Shown here piece after piece: positions 27,601 through 39,600 of a DNA stretch of 64,000 nucleotides (position 1 is its first letter; each line of letters begins with the position of its first letter). The stretch is taken from NCBI RefSeq assembly GCF_003590095.1, contig NC_039500.1, positions 2,108,001-2,172,000 of the forward strand. The letters run 5' to 3'. This stretch comes from Trichoplusia ni (lineage: Eukaryota > Arthropoda > Insecta > Lepidoptera > Noctuidae). Made by a program: the position numbers and the translations under genes. The notes beneath the pieces were generated by a model. That model ran no database searches. It was not told the origin of the DNA and saw nothing but the letters and a program-made list of their open reading frames with translations.

Positions 27601-30600
27601 TTCGTCCGCTGATATATACACGTTATTTTTTTTGTTTTCTTTTTTTCTCTCTTCTCCCCGTTTCGGTAACATATTTTATTACTGCTCTGCTTCTATTAAT
27701 CAAATTAATAAATGTGCTATTTATCTAATACTGAATATATGTATAGAACAAAGGCAAAGTGGATCCGAGTGAAGCCCACCATGCCAGACCCAATACGCGA
27801 CGTGTCGCAGGTTCGATCCCCAAGTATAATAGTGTGTGATCCACGAATGCTTTTGTAAGTCTGACTGTCTTTGCGCTCGTGACTTAAATGTTTGTGACAC
27901 ACTACAGCACAACAATTAAAGAAAAAAATAGTGTTGGAGTTTTTTCATCGTATATTATACCATAATAATTATATTTCTCGTTTCAGGTTCCGCACCTCGC
28001 AGCGAACTACAAGAGAATGTTCCCATCATTAGAGGTTGACATCGACGCGGAACTCGCCCGCTACCAGGTCTTCGCGACCAAGATCAAGCCGATGGTACGC
28101 GACACGGTCTCGTACCTGCATAAAGCTATCGCGAGGGCAAGAAGGTTTTAGTCGAAGGTGCTAACGCCGCCATGTTGGATATTGACTTTGGTGAGTACTA
28201 ATAGGAAAAATACGTGATAGTCATGATCTAGATGGAACGTTGTCATTCAATGTTTTTTTAAGAACATTTGTGGCATCCCTGATTAGAAAATACACTGGTT
28301 CGGTCGTTTCTTCTTTTGTGTAAGGTAACCAAAGTTATGGAAGTCGAAGGATCTGTATTTAAAATATTAGGCGGCAATAAACATAAAGCTTGAATCAAAA
28401 TCAGAAGTCAAAGCAGCAGTGATACACTCAAAGCTAAAGCTTAGACTCTTTTAGAACGTTTACAAAACTATACACTCTGAACGTTCTATAAAAAATTGAA
28501 CTAAAAATAATAATAAGATAAACCTAAAAATATGATTACAAGACTAATTATGATATTATTTAATACAAAGGATTAATTAATCCTAGATTTAGTACGAATC
28601 TTATCTAAATCGAAGACACGTGTCGTCATAGGCTGATAAGACACGCTTTGTTATGATAGTGTATCTGTATAAGCTTGTTAGTATCTTTATTGTTTATTTA
28701 TTGTTGTTTATGTAAATCAGATACAGTAATTATATACTCGTTACTAGGATTGGGAAAAGGGTGAAATTTTGAAGTCGATAATGCACTTAGGCGAAAATTT
28801 CAAAATCATTAGTTGACACGGCGTCGGGGTTGCGAGTCCAGTGCATTAGTTTCTTTTCTGGGTCTTAAATTTTTGCTAATGTATATCTGTGCATCATTTA
28901 ATAATGAGTCATCCCTAACTATAGTTGCTTCAAATATTGTTCAGTAAAATTTAATATCTTGTTCAGCATTCTTATCAATGGAATCTCTTATCTCGTTCTT
29001 GTTAATTTTATGAATATATTTATTTTAGAACGGTTTATATCAAATTGTTAAACAGAATTCGAATTCTATGATACAGTACATTTAACTCGGTTTTAATGTA
29101 CCTAATAACGTAATTAATTATAAAGTAAGTATTCAATACGCAATACTTAATTGCTTCCATAATATAGTTACGTCCGCCACGTCCCCTTCCAGGCACGTAC
29201 CCATACGTGACGTCGTCCAACTGCAGCATCGGCGGCGTGTGCACGGGGCTGGGGCTGCCGCCGCTCGTCATCGGCGACGTGCTCGGCGTCGTCAAGGCCT
29301 ACACCACGCGCGTCGGCGACGGACCCTTCCCCACTGAGCTGCATGATGTGAGTATATATGTAAAATATTTGTATTTTCTTGTTGACTGAGAAGTGCAAGT
29401 GGCTAAGCTATAACTGCATAAGTGAATCGATCACAGGTTAAGCTACGCTTGACGCAGTTGGTCCGTAAATGAGTGACCATCTTTGTCATTACGAGTTCCT
29501 CCGTGTGTCGGAGGGCACGTTAAATTGTGGGTCCCAGCTGTTATTTATACATTTTTCACAGTCGTTGCACGAACTCAGAAGCTTGAAAGTCTGACGACCA
29601 CTCTAACTAAGGTTTATCGTGTTGCCCAGGTATCTGGGTTGAGGAGTTCAGATAGGCAGTTGCTCCTTGTAAAACACTGGTAGTTGATGGTGATGGCCGA
29701 TGATGATGAAAGAAAAAAATCAAAAACTAATGAAGTAATCCCCGTGTGTCCAGGAGACAGGCAGCCTGCTGCAGGAGCGGCCACGAGGTGGGAGTGACCA
29801 CGAAGCGGGTGCGACGCTGCGGCTGGCTCGACCTGGTCGTCGTGCGGTACACCGCCATGGTCAACGGTACACCGCGTTAGTACCACACACTTACTTATTA
29901 TAATATTGTTATACCACGAATTAGCACTGCCTCGCCATTACCGCAGATAGCGACGTCAGCGAGGCAGACCCAGCTGGAGATTCCAATATGACCTTGTTTT
30001 TGGGTATACGGGGTATCCCACGGTGTATGTAGGATTGCAACGCATTGCCATACACCGACACAAAAACGCGAATGACGTAGCACATCGGTTTAGGTTTAGT
30101 CAGTAAGAGTCTGACACTACCCTCCCCACCCAAGGAGGGGTTTCCATGAAGATTCCTCGCCCTTACCAAAAAAAAAACAAGGCGGGATCTCCCACTCACC
30201 TAGTCAGGGGAGGGACTGAGTAGTTTCAGAATCTTACTGACTCAGCCTGTACCGCCATGCAACGTCTTTCGCGTTTAGTGACACTCGGCAATGCATAGCA
30301 ATTCACACACACCATTCCAGGATGATCTAGATTCTTTCTCAGCAAACTGGTGTTTTAAGGCTCTTAAGAACTCACTGAGTTTAAAATAAACCTGTTTTAC
30401 AATGTTCATGATTACTAAAGCTGGATTTTCCCCTACCAATTAAATTAATTAAAAAGGTTATATTATCATTGCTTGTTTTTTTTCCAGGATATGCCTTACA
30501 AAGATGGACATCCTTGACACGTTAAAAGAGATCAAGATCGGTGTCGCCTACAAGCTGAACGGCAAGAAGATCGAATACTTCCCATCATCGATGACAGAGC

Positions 30601-33600
30601 TTAGCAATGTTGAGGTAAAACAATTTCATACTTTGAGAAATAAATCATTTATTTTTTAGTAAGATATATCGTCACTTTTCATGTTTTTTTTGATGAGCTC
30701 GCTAATGTTGATTCTAAATAATAAATTTCACCATCTTCAAACTTGAGTAGGTTTTGATTCGCTTGTTTTCTCATAATGATTTTTCAAAACGTGTTGTGTA
30801 ACATAGTTAAATGTAATTTTTGGATATGAACTGAANNNNNNNNNNNNNNNNNNNNNNNNNNNNNNNNNNNNNNNNNNNNNNNNNNNNNNNNNNNNNNNNN
30901 NNNNNNNNNNNNNNNNNNNNNNNNNNNNNNNNNNNNNNNNNNNNNNNNNNNNNNNNNNNNNNNNNNNNNNNNNNNNNNNNNNNNNNNNNNNNNNNNNNNN
31001 NNNNNNNNNNNNNNNNNNNNNNNNNNNNNNNNNNNNNNNNNNNNNNNNNNNNNNNNNNNNNNNNNNNNNNNNNNNNNNNNNNNNNNNNNNNNNNNNNNNN
31101 NNNNNNNNNNNNNNNNNNNNNNNNNNNNNNNNNNNNNNNNNNNNNNNNNNNNNNNNNNNNNNNNNNNNNNNNNNNNNNNNNNNNNNNNNNNNNNNNNNNN
31201 NNNNNNNNNNNNNNNNNNNNNNNNNNNNNNNNNNNNNNNNNNNNNNNNNNNNNNNNNNNNNNNNNNNNNNNNNNNNNNNNNNNNNNNNNNNNNNNNNNNN
31301 NNNNNNNNNNNNNNNNNNNNNNNNNNNNNNNNNNNNNNNNNNNNNNNNNNNNNNNNNNNNNNNNNNNNNNNNNNNNNNNNNNNNNNNNNNNNNNNNNNNN
31401 NNNNNNNNNNNNNNNNNNNNNNNNNNNNNNNNNNNNNNNNNNNNNNNNNNNNNNNNNNNNNNNNNNNNNNNNNNNNNNNNNNNNNNNNNNNNNNNNNNNN
31501 NNNNNNNNNNNNNNNNNNNNNNNNNNNNNNNNNNNNNNNNNNNNNNNNNNNNNNNNNNNNNNNNNNNNNNNNNNNNNNNNNNNNNNNNNNNNNNNNNNNN
31601 NNNNNNNNNNNNNNNNNNNNNNNNNNNNNNNNNNNNNNNNNNNNNNNNNNNNNNNNNNNNNNNNNNNNNNNNNNNNNNNNNNNNNNNNNNNNNNNNNNNN
31701 NNNNNNNNNNNNNNNNNNNNNNNNNNNNNNNNNNNNNNNNNNNNNNNNNNNNNNNNNNNNNNNNNNNNNNNNNNNNNNNNNNNNNNNNNNNNNNNNNNNN
31801 NNNNNNNNNNNNNNNNNNNNNNNNNNNNNNNNNNNCTATTGTTGTTTTTAATAAAAAAAATCTCTTGAATATTTTGTATTATATTTTTTTAATTAATTGC
31901 AATTGAACAGCAGTTATGCAGAATATGTAAAAAATATTCCTAGGTACCTGTGAAATATTACTTTGATTGCATTTACATAATCTGAAAAATTCAATCGCAA
32001 TACACAAAATTGTTAACAAACTTGCACATAAAAGTAAAGTCAGCAAAAACCTAAAAGAATAAGACATAAAACAATCTCAAACAAAACTTCGCGTGCCTAA
32101 TGATTTACAAATTGAATGACTAACTTGTAACAAAAACAAAGCAGCAAATTATTATAACATGATAAAATAAGGGATTCGTGACATCAGTTACCGAACCTTA
32201 GTACCTGGTACCGTCGTCAGAATCATTGTATTAATAGGTTTATAAAACGGGGGTATTATTTTCAAGGTAGCCAACCTTGAAATGAACGATGCACGAAGAT
32301 GATTCGCTTTATTTTGTTGACGTTACTCCTTTAATGCACGATATGACATGATGTTAAATTGTAACTTGGTTATTGGTATAAGGAGGTTTAACAAGAAGAC
32401 ATTTGCAATTTGGTTGAGGATGTTTAACATATGTGAATGTTGTGTACTGTAAGTCGTTTTTTGGAATTATGAATGGTGATTCGTCACTTAGGTACTGGAA
32501 TTAACAAATAATGTTTTCAGTTCATAAGGTTTCATTTGGAAGATAGGCTTTTGAAATGTGGACTTATTTGCATTATCCTATATTCCTATCCACTTGTGTC
32601 CGAGTATATTCAAGTTAGCAACAAACTCAAAAATTAAAAACTCTATCAAGTCTCCCTGCCGAAATAAGGAACTGTGCCATAGATTGTCACCCATACACGG
32701 ACTGACCGCCTCAAGTGTAGCTTAACCAGAGGTCGATCAACTTTTGCAGTTATAGCTTAGCCACGAGCCCTCAGATTAGCTAATATTATATATAGATATA
32801 TAGATATTATATAGAGATTAATTATATGTACTTAATAGTCCCAATATGATCAAATGATTTAATCCTACCATTATTTCAGGAAACGGTGTGGTCATCCACC
32901 TGCCAGGTCTCTTCGAGGAGCTGAAGAAGAACGAGCTGAAAGGCATGGAAGGCTGGCAGGACCGCCTCATCATCTCCGACAGAGCACACCTCGTCTTCGA
33001 CATGCATCAACAGGTATTCACATACCCTAACACTCTTTAGGTAAATTGACACTTATTGTAATTGAATTAGAGTTTATTTTTACAAGGTGATCTCACAATA
33101 TTTGATAGGTGTTAACATATCTAAATGTTTGTTGCGTGCACTTAGAGTTTGTGATGGACTTGGGATTTTTAATATTTACGGGATTATGAAATGAGAGAAA
33201 CGCGTCTTTTTTTTTGTTAGGATTCAGATCGTAACCACAGGTTTTTTTGTACGATAAATGCCTATTTTTCACATCTATAGTTTATATTTAGTTATAAATA
33301 TCAAACAAGTCATAATAGATGATTCATACTGACATTCTAGGTTGCCTATTTTATTATTATCAAAACCATATCTTAACTGTAATGTGGCATGTTACTTGTT
33401 CCCAGACCCATATTTTAATACTATGATATCACGTCACTGATAATAAGGGCATTGCCCTATCTTCTAAACAGACATTTCACGCTTGAACAAACTTTATCTA
33501 TTCGCCGTTTTAGTGTATTATCAAGGCCAAGAACTGTAAAACATTCGTTGAACAAATCGGAAGTATCAGAAAATTCAGGCTCGCGAAACTGAAGATTTCG

Positions 33601-36600
33601 TACAAATAGGCGACCAATACAATTAGCATATTTGTAATTTCGCAATATTTTTCTGTTCTCATCCGTCGACAACGGAACCCGAGAAAAATTACAAGTTTTC
33701 TCCATCTTTCATCTTCATTATTATATGAAATCACTGGTAGCTGTAAAAACATTATCTTTCTTAGCGAAGAAAAAAAGCCTATATGACAATCCGAGGTATC
33801 AGCAACCTCCATACCAAATTTAATAGACATTGGTTCAGCCGTTTACGCGTGAAGATAGAACAAACATCGTCAAACTTACATTTGCATTTATAATATTTTA
33901 TCATCACTCGGGGATACCTGCACAATGCGATAGATATCCAATTATGTTATTAATATTTCTATCTACGTCTTTCTATTCTATTAGTACCGCCATCTTTTCT
34001 TCTGCGATTCAAACTCTTATTAACGTAAAAGGTATTTTTAATGTACAAATGTAATGTGATTTAATCTGAAATCTGATTAATGTTACAAAATGGTTGCTTT
34101 ATGCATTTCAATGGGAACTATTATAATCGATTACGGTTATGTGATTATAAGAATAACCGATTAACCGACTTGGTATATCGATATTATAAACAGGGTTTTA
34201 CCAGTATACAGGGTTTTAAATGGTACTAGTGGTACTACGGTTGTACGAAGTTTAACTGATTTGTTTTATGTTTGTCTGTTTTATTTTCATTGAGCTTTCC
34301 CGTAGTAAATGATCGAAAATGTTTTGGTTTAAATTATTTCATTTGTTCCTAAAAAAAAAACGAATACCGCAGTTAGAAATTTAATGCTTGTCCCACGGCG
34401 GCTTTCATAAGCATTCAAGTCACAAGCATAAGCACACCCAGACTCAGGACAAGATTCGAAGATCACACAAATGCTTGTCCTACGCGAGGATCTAAACCGC
34501 GACACGTAACGATCAGTTGTTTTTTTGTGTCTCTAGATGGCAAAGTATTCTAGCTGTTCATTCAGGGATAAAATAAATCGAATGTCGTCTCCTAATTTTC
34601 TTGAAACAATAAAAATGTTTTGCTAATTTCTATTGCATTTACTTCGCAATCGTACTATGAAGTACCGTGTATCGCCATGCAGTATTTTATATGCCCCTTT
34701 TTTTGAGTTACGACCCTGTCATTTTTGATACATTGCATTGTTTTATATTACCATAATCGGTACGATGCGGAAATTTTTATGTAAGTTCGATCCGTCTTTT
34801 ATATCTCATTTAAATTCCCATACCAGTCAATGCAAATGTTTATATGAACGTTTTGTTCTGATATTCTTGTTGTAATGTCATGTTCTCCTATATGGATATT
34901 ATTATGTATGTAGGTTGTTTTGAGTATGCGTAAGATTTTTCTTCATAGTTTAGAGAGTATGTATTTGTGACTCATATGTCAATAACTTGCAAGTAAATCC
35001 TTTAGTTTCGTATAAAAAATATATAAGAGGACTTTAATAACCGTAGTTAGTGTCTTATGCCGTTAAGAGAGGCAAAGGATTAGGTTGAGTAAAATTCTAG
35101 CCAAGCATTCAAGAAAATACGCAGTTTCTATTACCAAATAATCTTCGGCTTTATATTTTTTTACTCGTAAAAAAGATTCTGTATACTGTAATAATAATAG
35201 TGTGACGCATAAGCGCATGATTTTGCGCGAAAACACGATGACGTCAGTCGCGGTCAAGGCTTAGTGAGGCGATGCGCTGAATAGGTACTTATAGTGTTGC
35301 GATACTGTGATGTACATTATTATACATGTCAATAAGGGTATCAAATTAATTTTCGGAATACATTGCACATTATGTTTCAATTTTTTTTATTTAATTAATG
35401 ATCTATAGGTATGGCAAAACAACATTTGCTGGGACAACTACTATTAATATGAATACATTTTTCGCATGAAGTTTGTTTCAAGAAACTAATTTGCTTTAAT
35501 AATTTAGGAATTCTCTCAACCGACTCCAAAAAGAGGAGATTTTTTTTTCATTTTCGTGTAATTGCTGACATTTGGTCCCATCTAGGGTTCATCAAGTTTG
35601 ACTCACTAGCTGTTATTTGAAGTCGATTGTCCGTTTTTGATGTTATCATTTCATAAAATCTTCAAACGTTACAAATACAATGGCCAACTAATCAAAAGAT
35701 CCGGTCCTCCTTACACGTGTTTTACATGTTTGTAAGTAAATCTCTCTGCGATTTAGAATAAAATGAATAATTTATGCACACTCTGATGAATAGCTGAAAC
35801 GAATTATATGATTAAGAATGGTCAAGTAACTTTACGGAGTTAGTTATGTGTAATTAAACAATACTATCGATGACTAATACTGAACATTATATATGGAGAT
35901 AAGTGAAACAAGATGAAAATCTAAAGTAACATATTTGGTAGGCTTAATTTTAGTTCGAAAGAAAATTTGTCTTGTTTTTAGTTAGTTCATAGGGTAACCA
36001 TTTTCCTGCGCAGTAAGGTAAATTATCAGATAAAATCCTTGAAAACACTATCTTAACTTTTTCAGCCACCTTGTAAGAAAAGTTGCTACAGCTTACTATA
36101 CCAACAATTATTTGCCTTTATTTTCCAACATCAGCCTAAAAAGGATTCATACATTTCACACAGGACAGTTATATTTTATTTTCTACGAGATAAAAAGCAA
36201 ACTTATTACTCACAGTGTAAAATATTGCGACACTATATACCGCATCCACTCAGCCCACCTCTTATGTAAATCAATGACCGCCAGTGTATTCACAAGTCAC
36301 GCCCCATGACGTAGTATTCTGCTCATCAGTTACTCACACATGTTATTATCTGACACGTGCTCAACCTGTCATTGTACCTACATACATATATCAATATGTT
36401 TAATATGTTACTGTGATAGTTTAATATTGGATTTTGTAGAACTGTTAAATGCACGGGGTAGGATCCTACATGGCTACTTCATTTTGCATTTGCATACTTT
36501 CAGCTATCGTCTAGGTGAACCCCTAACTGGAGACTTTTTCTTGATTTTTCTCCTAAATAATATGCGCAGTGTATTAGACAAAATGAATATTGCATTATTA

Positions 36601-39600
36601 AACGCCTTTTTTAACTGCCTTAATAATTATTATCTTTTTTGTTTCATTCTATTTCAAATAATTCTTGCAGAACTTTTGTTAACTAGGCAATTATCTAAGT
36701 AAACATTGTTCTGACACGGATTGCAATTTCAAATTGAAATTAACTCATTAATTCATTCCAATTATTGCGTCAACCACCATGACCATGACGCAGACAATCA
36801 GTTTATCAAAACAAAACAAGTATTTATTTCACAATGTTTTTTTATCTATAAACATTTGCATGGCCAGCAGTGCTCGAATATGGGCTGATGTAGTTAACAC
36901 ATAGAATTTAATAAGTCCACTGTTTGGTCCTTCTCTTTTTTTCCCTCTTGTCGCCATTCCATAATCGTACAGTATATTTATTATTTAACATTGTATAGTT
37001 TATTTAACGATAGCGAGTATCAGTTGAATTTGCACCTTATGACTATTGAAATAAAACATACGACACTGTCGTCGCATCAGTGATAATGTCACAGTTATGA
37101 TAGGTACGCTAACGAAGATATTAGCAATTGTTGTGACTGAGGACGTGATAATTGAAAATATCCTGTATTGAGTATTAGTATGTGTTTATTGTCGAGAACT
37201 CTATAATCATAGATTGTGTGTTTGACGACCTCCGTGATCGAGTGGCGTACGCACCGGTTTCAAGGTGTCGCTAGCTCTGAGGTCCCAGGTTCGATCGCCG
37301 GTCAAAATTCAAATTTTATACATTGTCTCGGGTCTGGGTGTTTGTGGTACCTTTGTTGCATCTGGAATCCATAACACAAGTGCTTTATCAACTTACTTTG
37401 GGTTCAGAACAATGTATGTGATGTTGTCCGCATTTATTTATTTACTTTAATATAATTTGAATCACGTAGTTTTACATTTGATACCTTTTTGGTTGGCATG
37501 AATTTGTTGAGACGTTTTTATCCAGCATAGGTCTTATTTGCTCATGTAGTGTCTGGACTCACTGGAGGTAGTTAAATAGGCTTATACTCTTGGGTACTTT
37601 ACACAAACTTTAGTTAAAGCGATTCCTCACTTGCGGGTTTTAGGTTTTAGTTTTTTTATTTAAATCATTCTTTTTTATTTAAAAAAGCTTAAACAAAAAT
37701 GATGCCTCTTTTCCAGGTTGACGGTCTTCAAGAAGCAGAGAAGGGCAAGAACTCGTTAGGCACCACAAAGAAGGGTATCGGCCCGACTTACTCCTCAAAG
37801 GCGACCCGCAACGGACTGCGGATAGGAGACCTGCTCGGCGACTTTGAAGTTTTTGAGGAGAAGTAAGTTTTAATCTGGATTTTACTACAAGAGTACTGTA
37901 CTATGAGATTCCGACTTGGCAAGAGATTCGGGGACTCAGCCCTACCTAAGCACCTTCTATGATCCAAATAAATTGCACTTTGTGGTTGTATAAAAGAGAC
38001 CCCGCCGCATACATGCCGCATGTATACTTCCAAAATGTCAAGAGTCCGAAGGTGTTCGCAGATTTTGATCACAGATCGTGATCGAGATTGAGCTTGAACG
38101 GGCCTAAGAGCTCACAGTACGCAGAAACTGAACACCAACTTGATTGCTTCGAACGCGTGTCTTGTGAATGATAAAGTGATGATTATCAAACATCAGCATA
38201 TATCTACGATCAAATAAACCAGTTTTATTGCATAAACATTGCTATAATATCCTTATCGCGACAAATTATTCCACTTTGTAACTTCCTACTTTTGAAAATG
38301 ATAATCATCTATAATCTGCGCATTATACAAAACGTGTAAATATTTTCTTATTTATTCCATATTTGGTCCGATCGGGTTAAATGCCATGTATATAAATGTA
38401 TAATATGAATGCCAAAGTAACTAGCATGTCTATGAATATCTTATACTAGTTGTAGTGCGTGACTTCGTCCGCTTGATATATACACGTTATTTTTTTTGTT
38501 TTCTTTTTTTCTCTCTTCTCCCCGTTTCGGTAACATATTTTATTACTGCTCTGCTTCTATTAATCAAATTAATAAATGTGCTATTTATCTAATACTGAAT
38601 ATATGTATAGAACAAAGGCAAAGTGGATCCGAGTGAAGCCCACCATGCCAGACCCAATACGCGACGTGTCGCAGGTTCGATCCCCAAGTATAATAGTGTG
38701 TGATCCACGAATGCTTTTTGTAAGTCTGACTGTCTTTGCGCTCGTGACTTAAATGTTTGTGACACACCTACAGCACAACAATTAAAGAAAAAAATAGTGT
38801 TGGAGTTTTTTCATCGTATATTATACCATAATAATTATATTTCTCGTTTCAGGTTCCGCACCCTCGCAGCGAACTACAAGAGAATGTTCCCATCATTAGA
38901 GGTTGACATCGACGCGGAACTCGCCCGCTACCAGGTCTTCGCGACCAAGATCAAGCCGATGGTACGCGACACGGTCTCGTACCTGCATAAAGCTATCGGC
39001 GAGGGCAAGAAGGTTTTAGTCGAAGGTGCTAACGCCGCCATGTTGGATATTGACTTTGGTGAGTACTAATAGGAAAATACGTGATAGTCATGATCTAGAT
39101 GGAACGTTGTCATTCAATGTTTTTTAAGAACATTTGTGGCATCCTGATTAGAAAATACACTGGTTCGGTCGTTTCTTCTTTTGTGTAAGGTAACCAAAGT
39201 TATGGAAGTCGAAGGATCTGTATTTAAAATATTAGGCGGCAATAAACATAAAGCTTGAATCAAAATCAGAAGTCAAAGCAGCAGTGATACACTCAAAGCT
39301 AAAGCTTAGACTCTTTTAGAACGTTTACAAAACTATACACTCTGAACGTTCTATAAAAAATTGAACTAAAAATAATAATAAGAATAAACCTAAAAATATG
39401 ATTACAAGACTAATTATGATATTATTTAATACAAAGGATTAATTAATCCTAGATTTAGTACGAATCTTATCTAAATCGAAGACACGTGTCGTCATAGGCT
39501 GATAAGACACGCTTTGTTATGATAGTGTATCTGTATAAGCTTGTTAGTATCTTTATTGTTTATTTATTGTTGTTATGTAAATCAGATACAGTAATTATAT

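Larger units (their letters stand above)
22025..30614 (+). pseudogene. AdSS: Duplicate AdSS exons 3-8 with frameshifts (probable assembly artefact)
   Basis: Exons are at 22025-22158, 26856-27001, 27987-28190, 29193-29347, 29754-29875 and 30488-30614. Exons 3, 4, 6 and 8 match the second copy in length. Exon 5 is 204 nt instead of 206: one C is missing near 28005 in the Leu-Ala-Ala-Asn region and one G near 28131 in the Gly-Glu-Gly region. Exon 7 is 122 nt instead of 125: a CG is missing near 29786 and a G near 29867. These breaks would destroy the protein. They are typical of uncorrected long-read errors. No copy of exon 9 or 10 follows before the gap. Confidence 0.85.
20977..30835 (+). repeat. 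Duplicated block, copy 1 (9859 bp, probably false)
   Basis: This block repeats at 31836-41704 with the same order and content: introns 2 to 8 and exons 3 to 8 of AdSS, two SINEs and other repeats. Wherever I compared the two, differences were nearly all single- or double-base gaps, often in homopolymers, and not substitutions. The block ends exactly at the 1000-N gap. Copy 1 has coding frameshifts, so it looks like the less polished version of one locus. Confidence 0.9.

Noticed and set aside
29168..29398. Minus-strand frames of 76 and 86 codons over AdSS exon 6 (also at 40033-40263)
   Set aside because: They are antisense shadows of a GC-rich coding exon.
22025..30614. A genuine exon duplication or second AdSS gene
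   Set aside because: The copy ends exactly at a 1000-N gap, includes introns and repeats without drift beyond small gaps, and lacks exons 1-2 and 9-10. An assembly error explains all of this.
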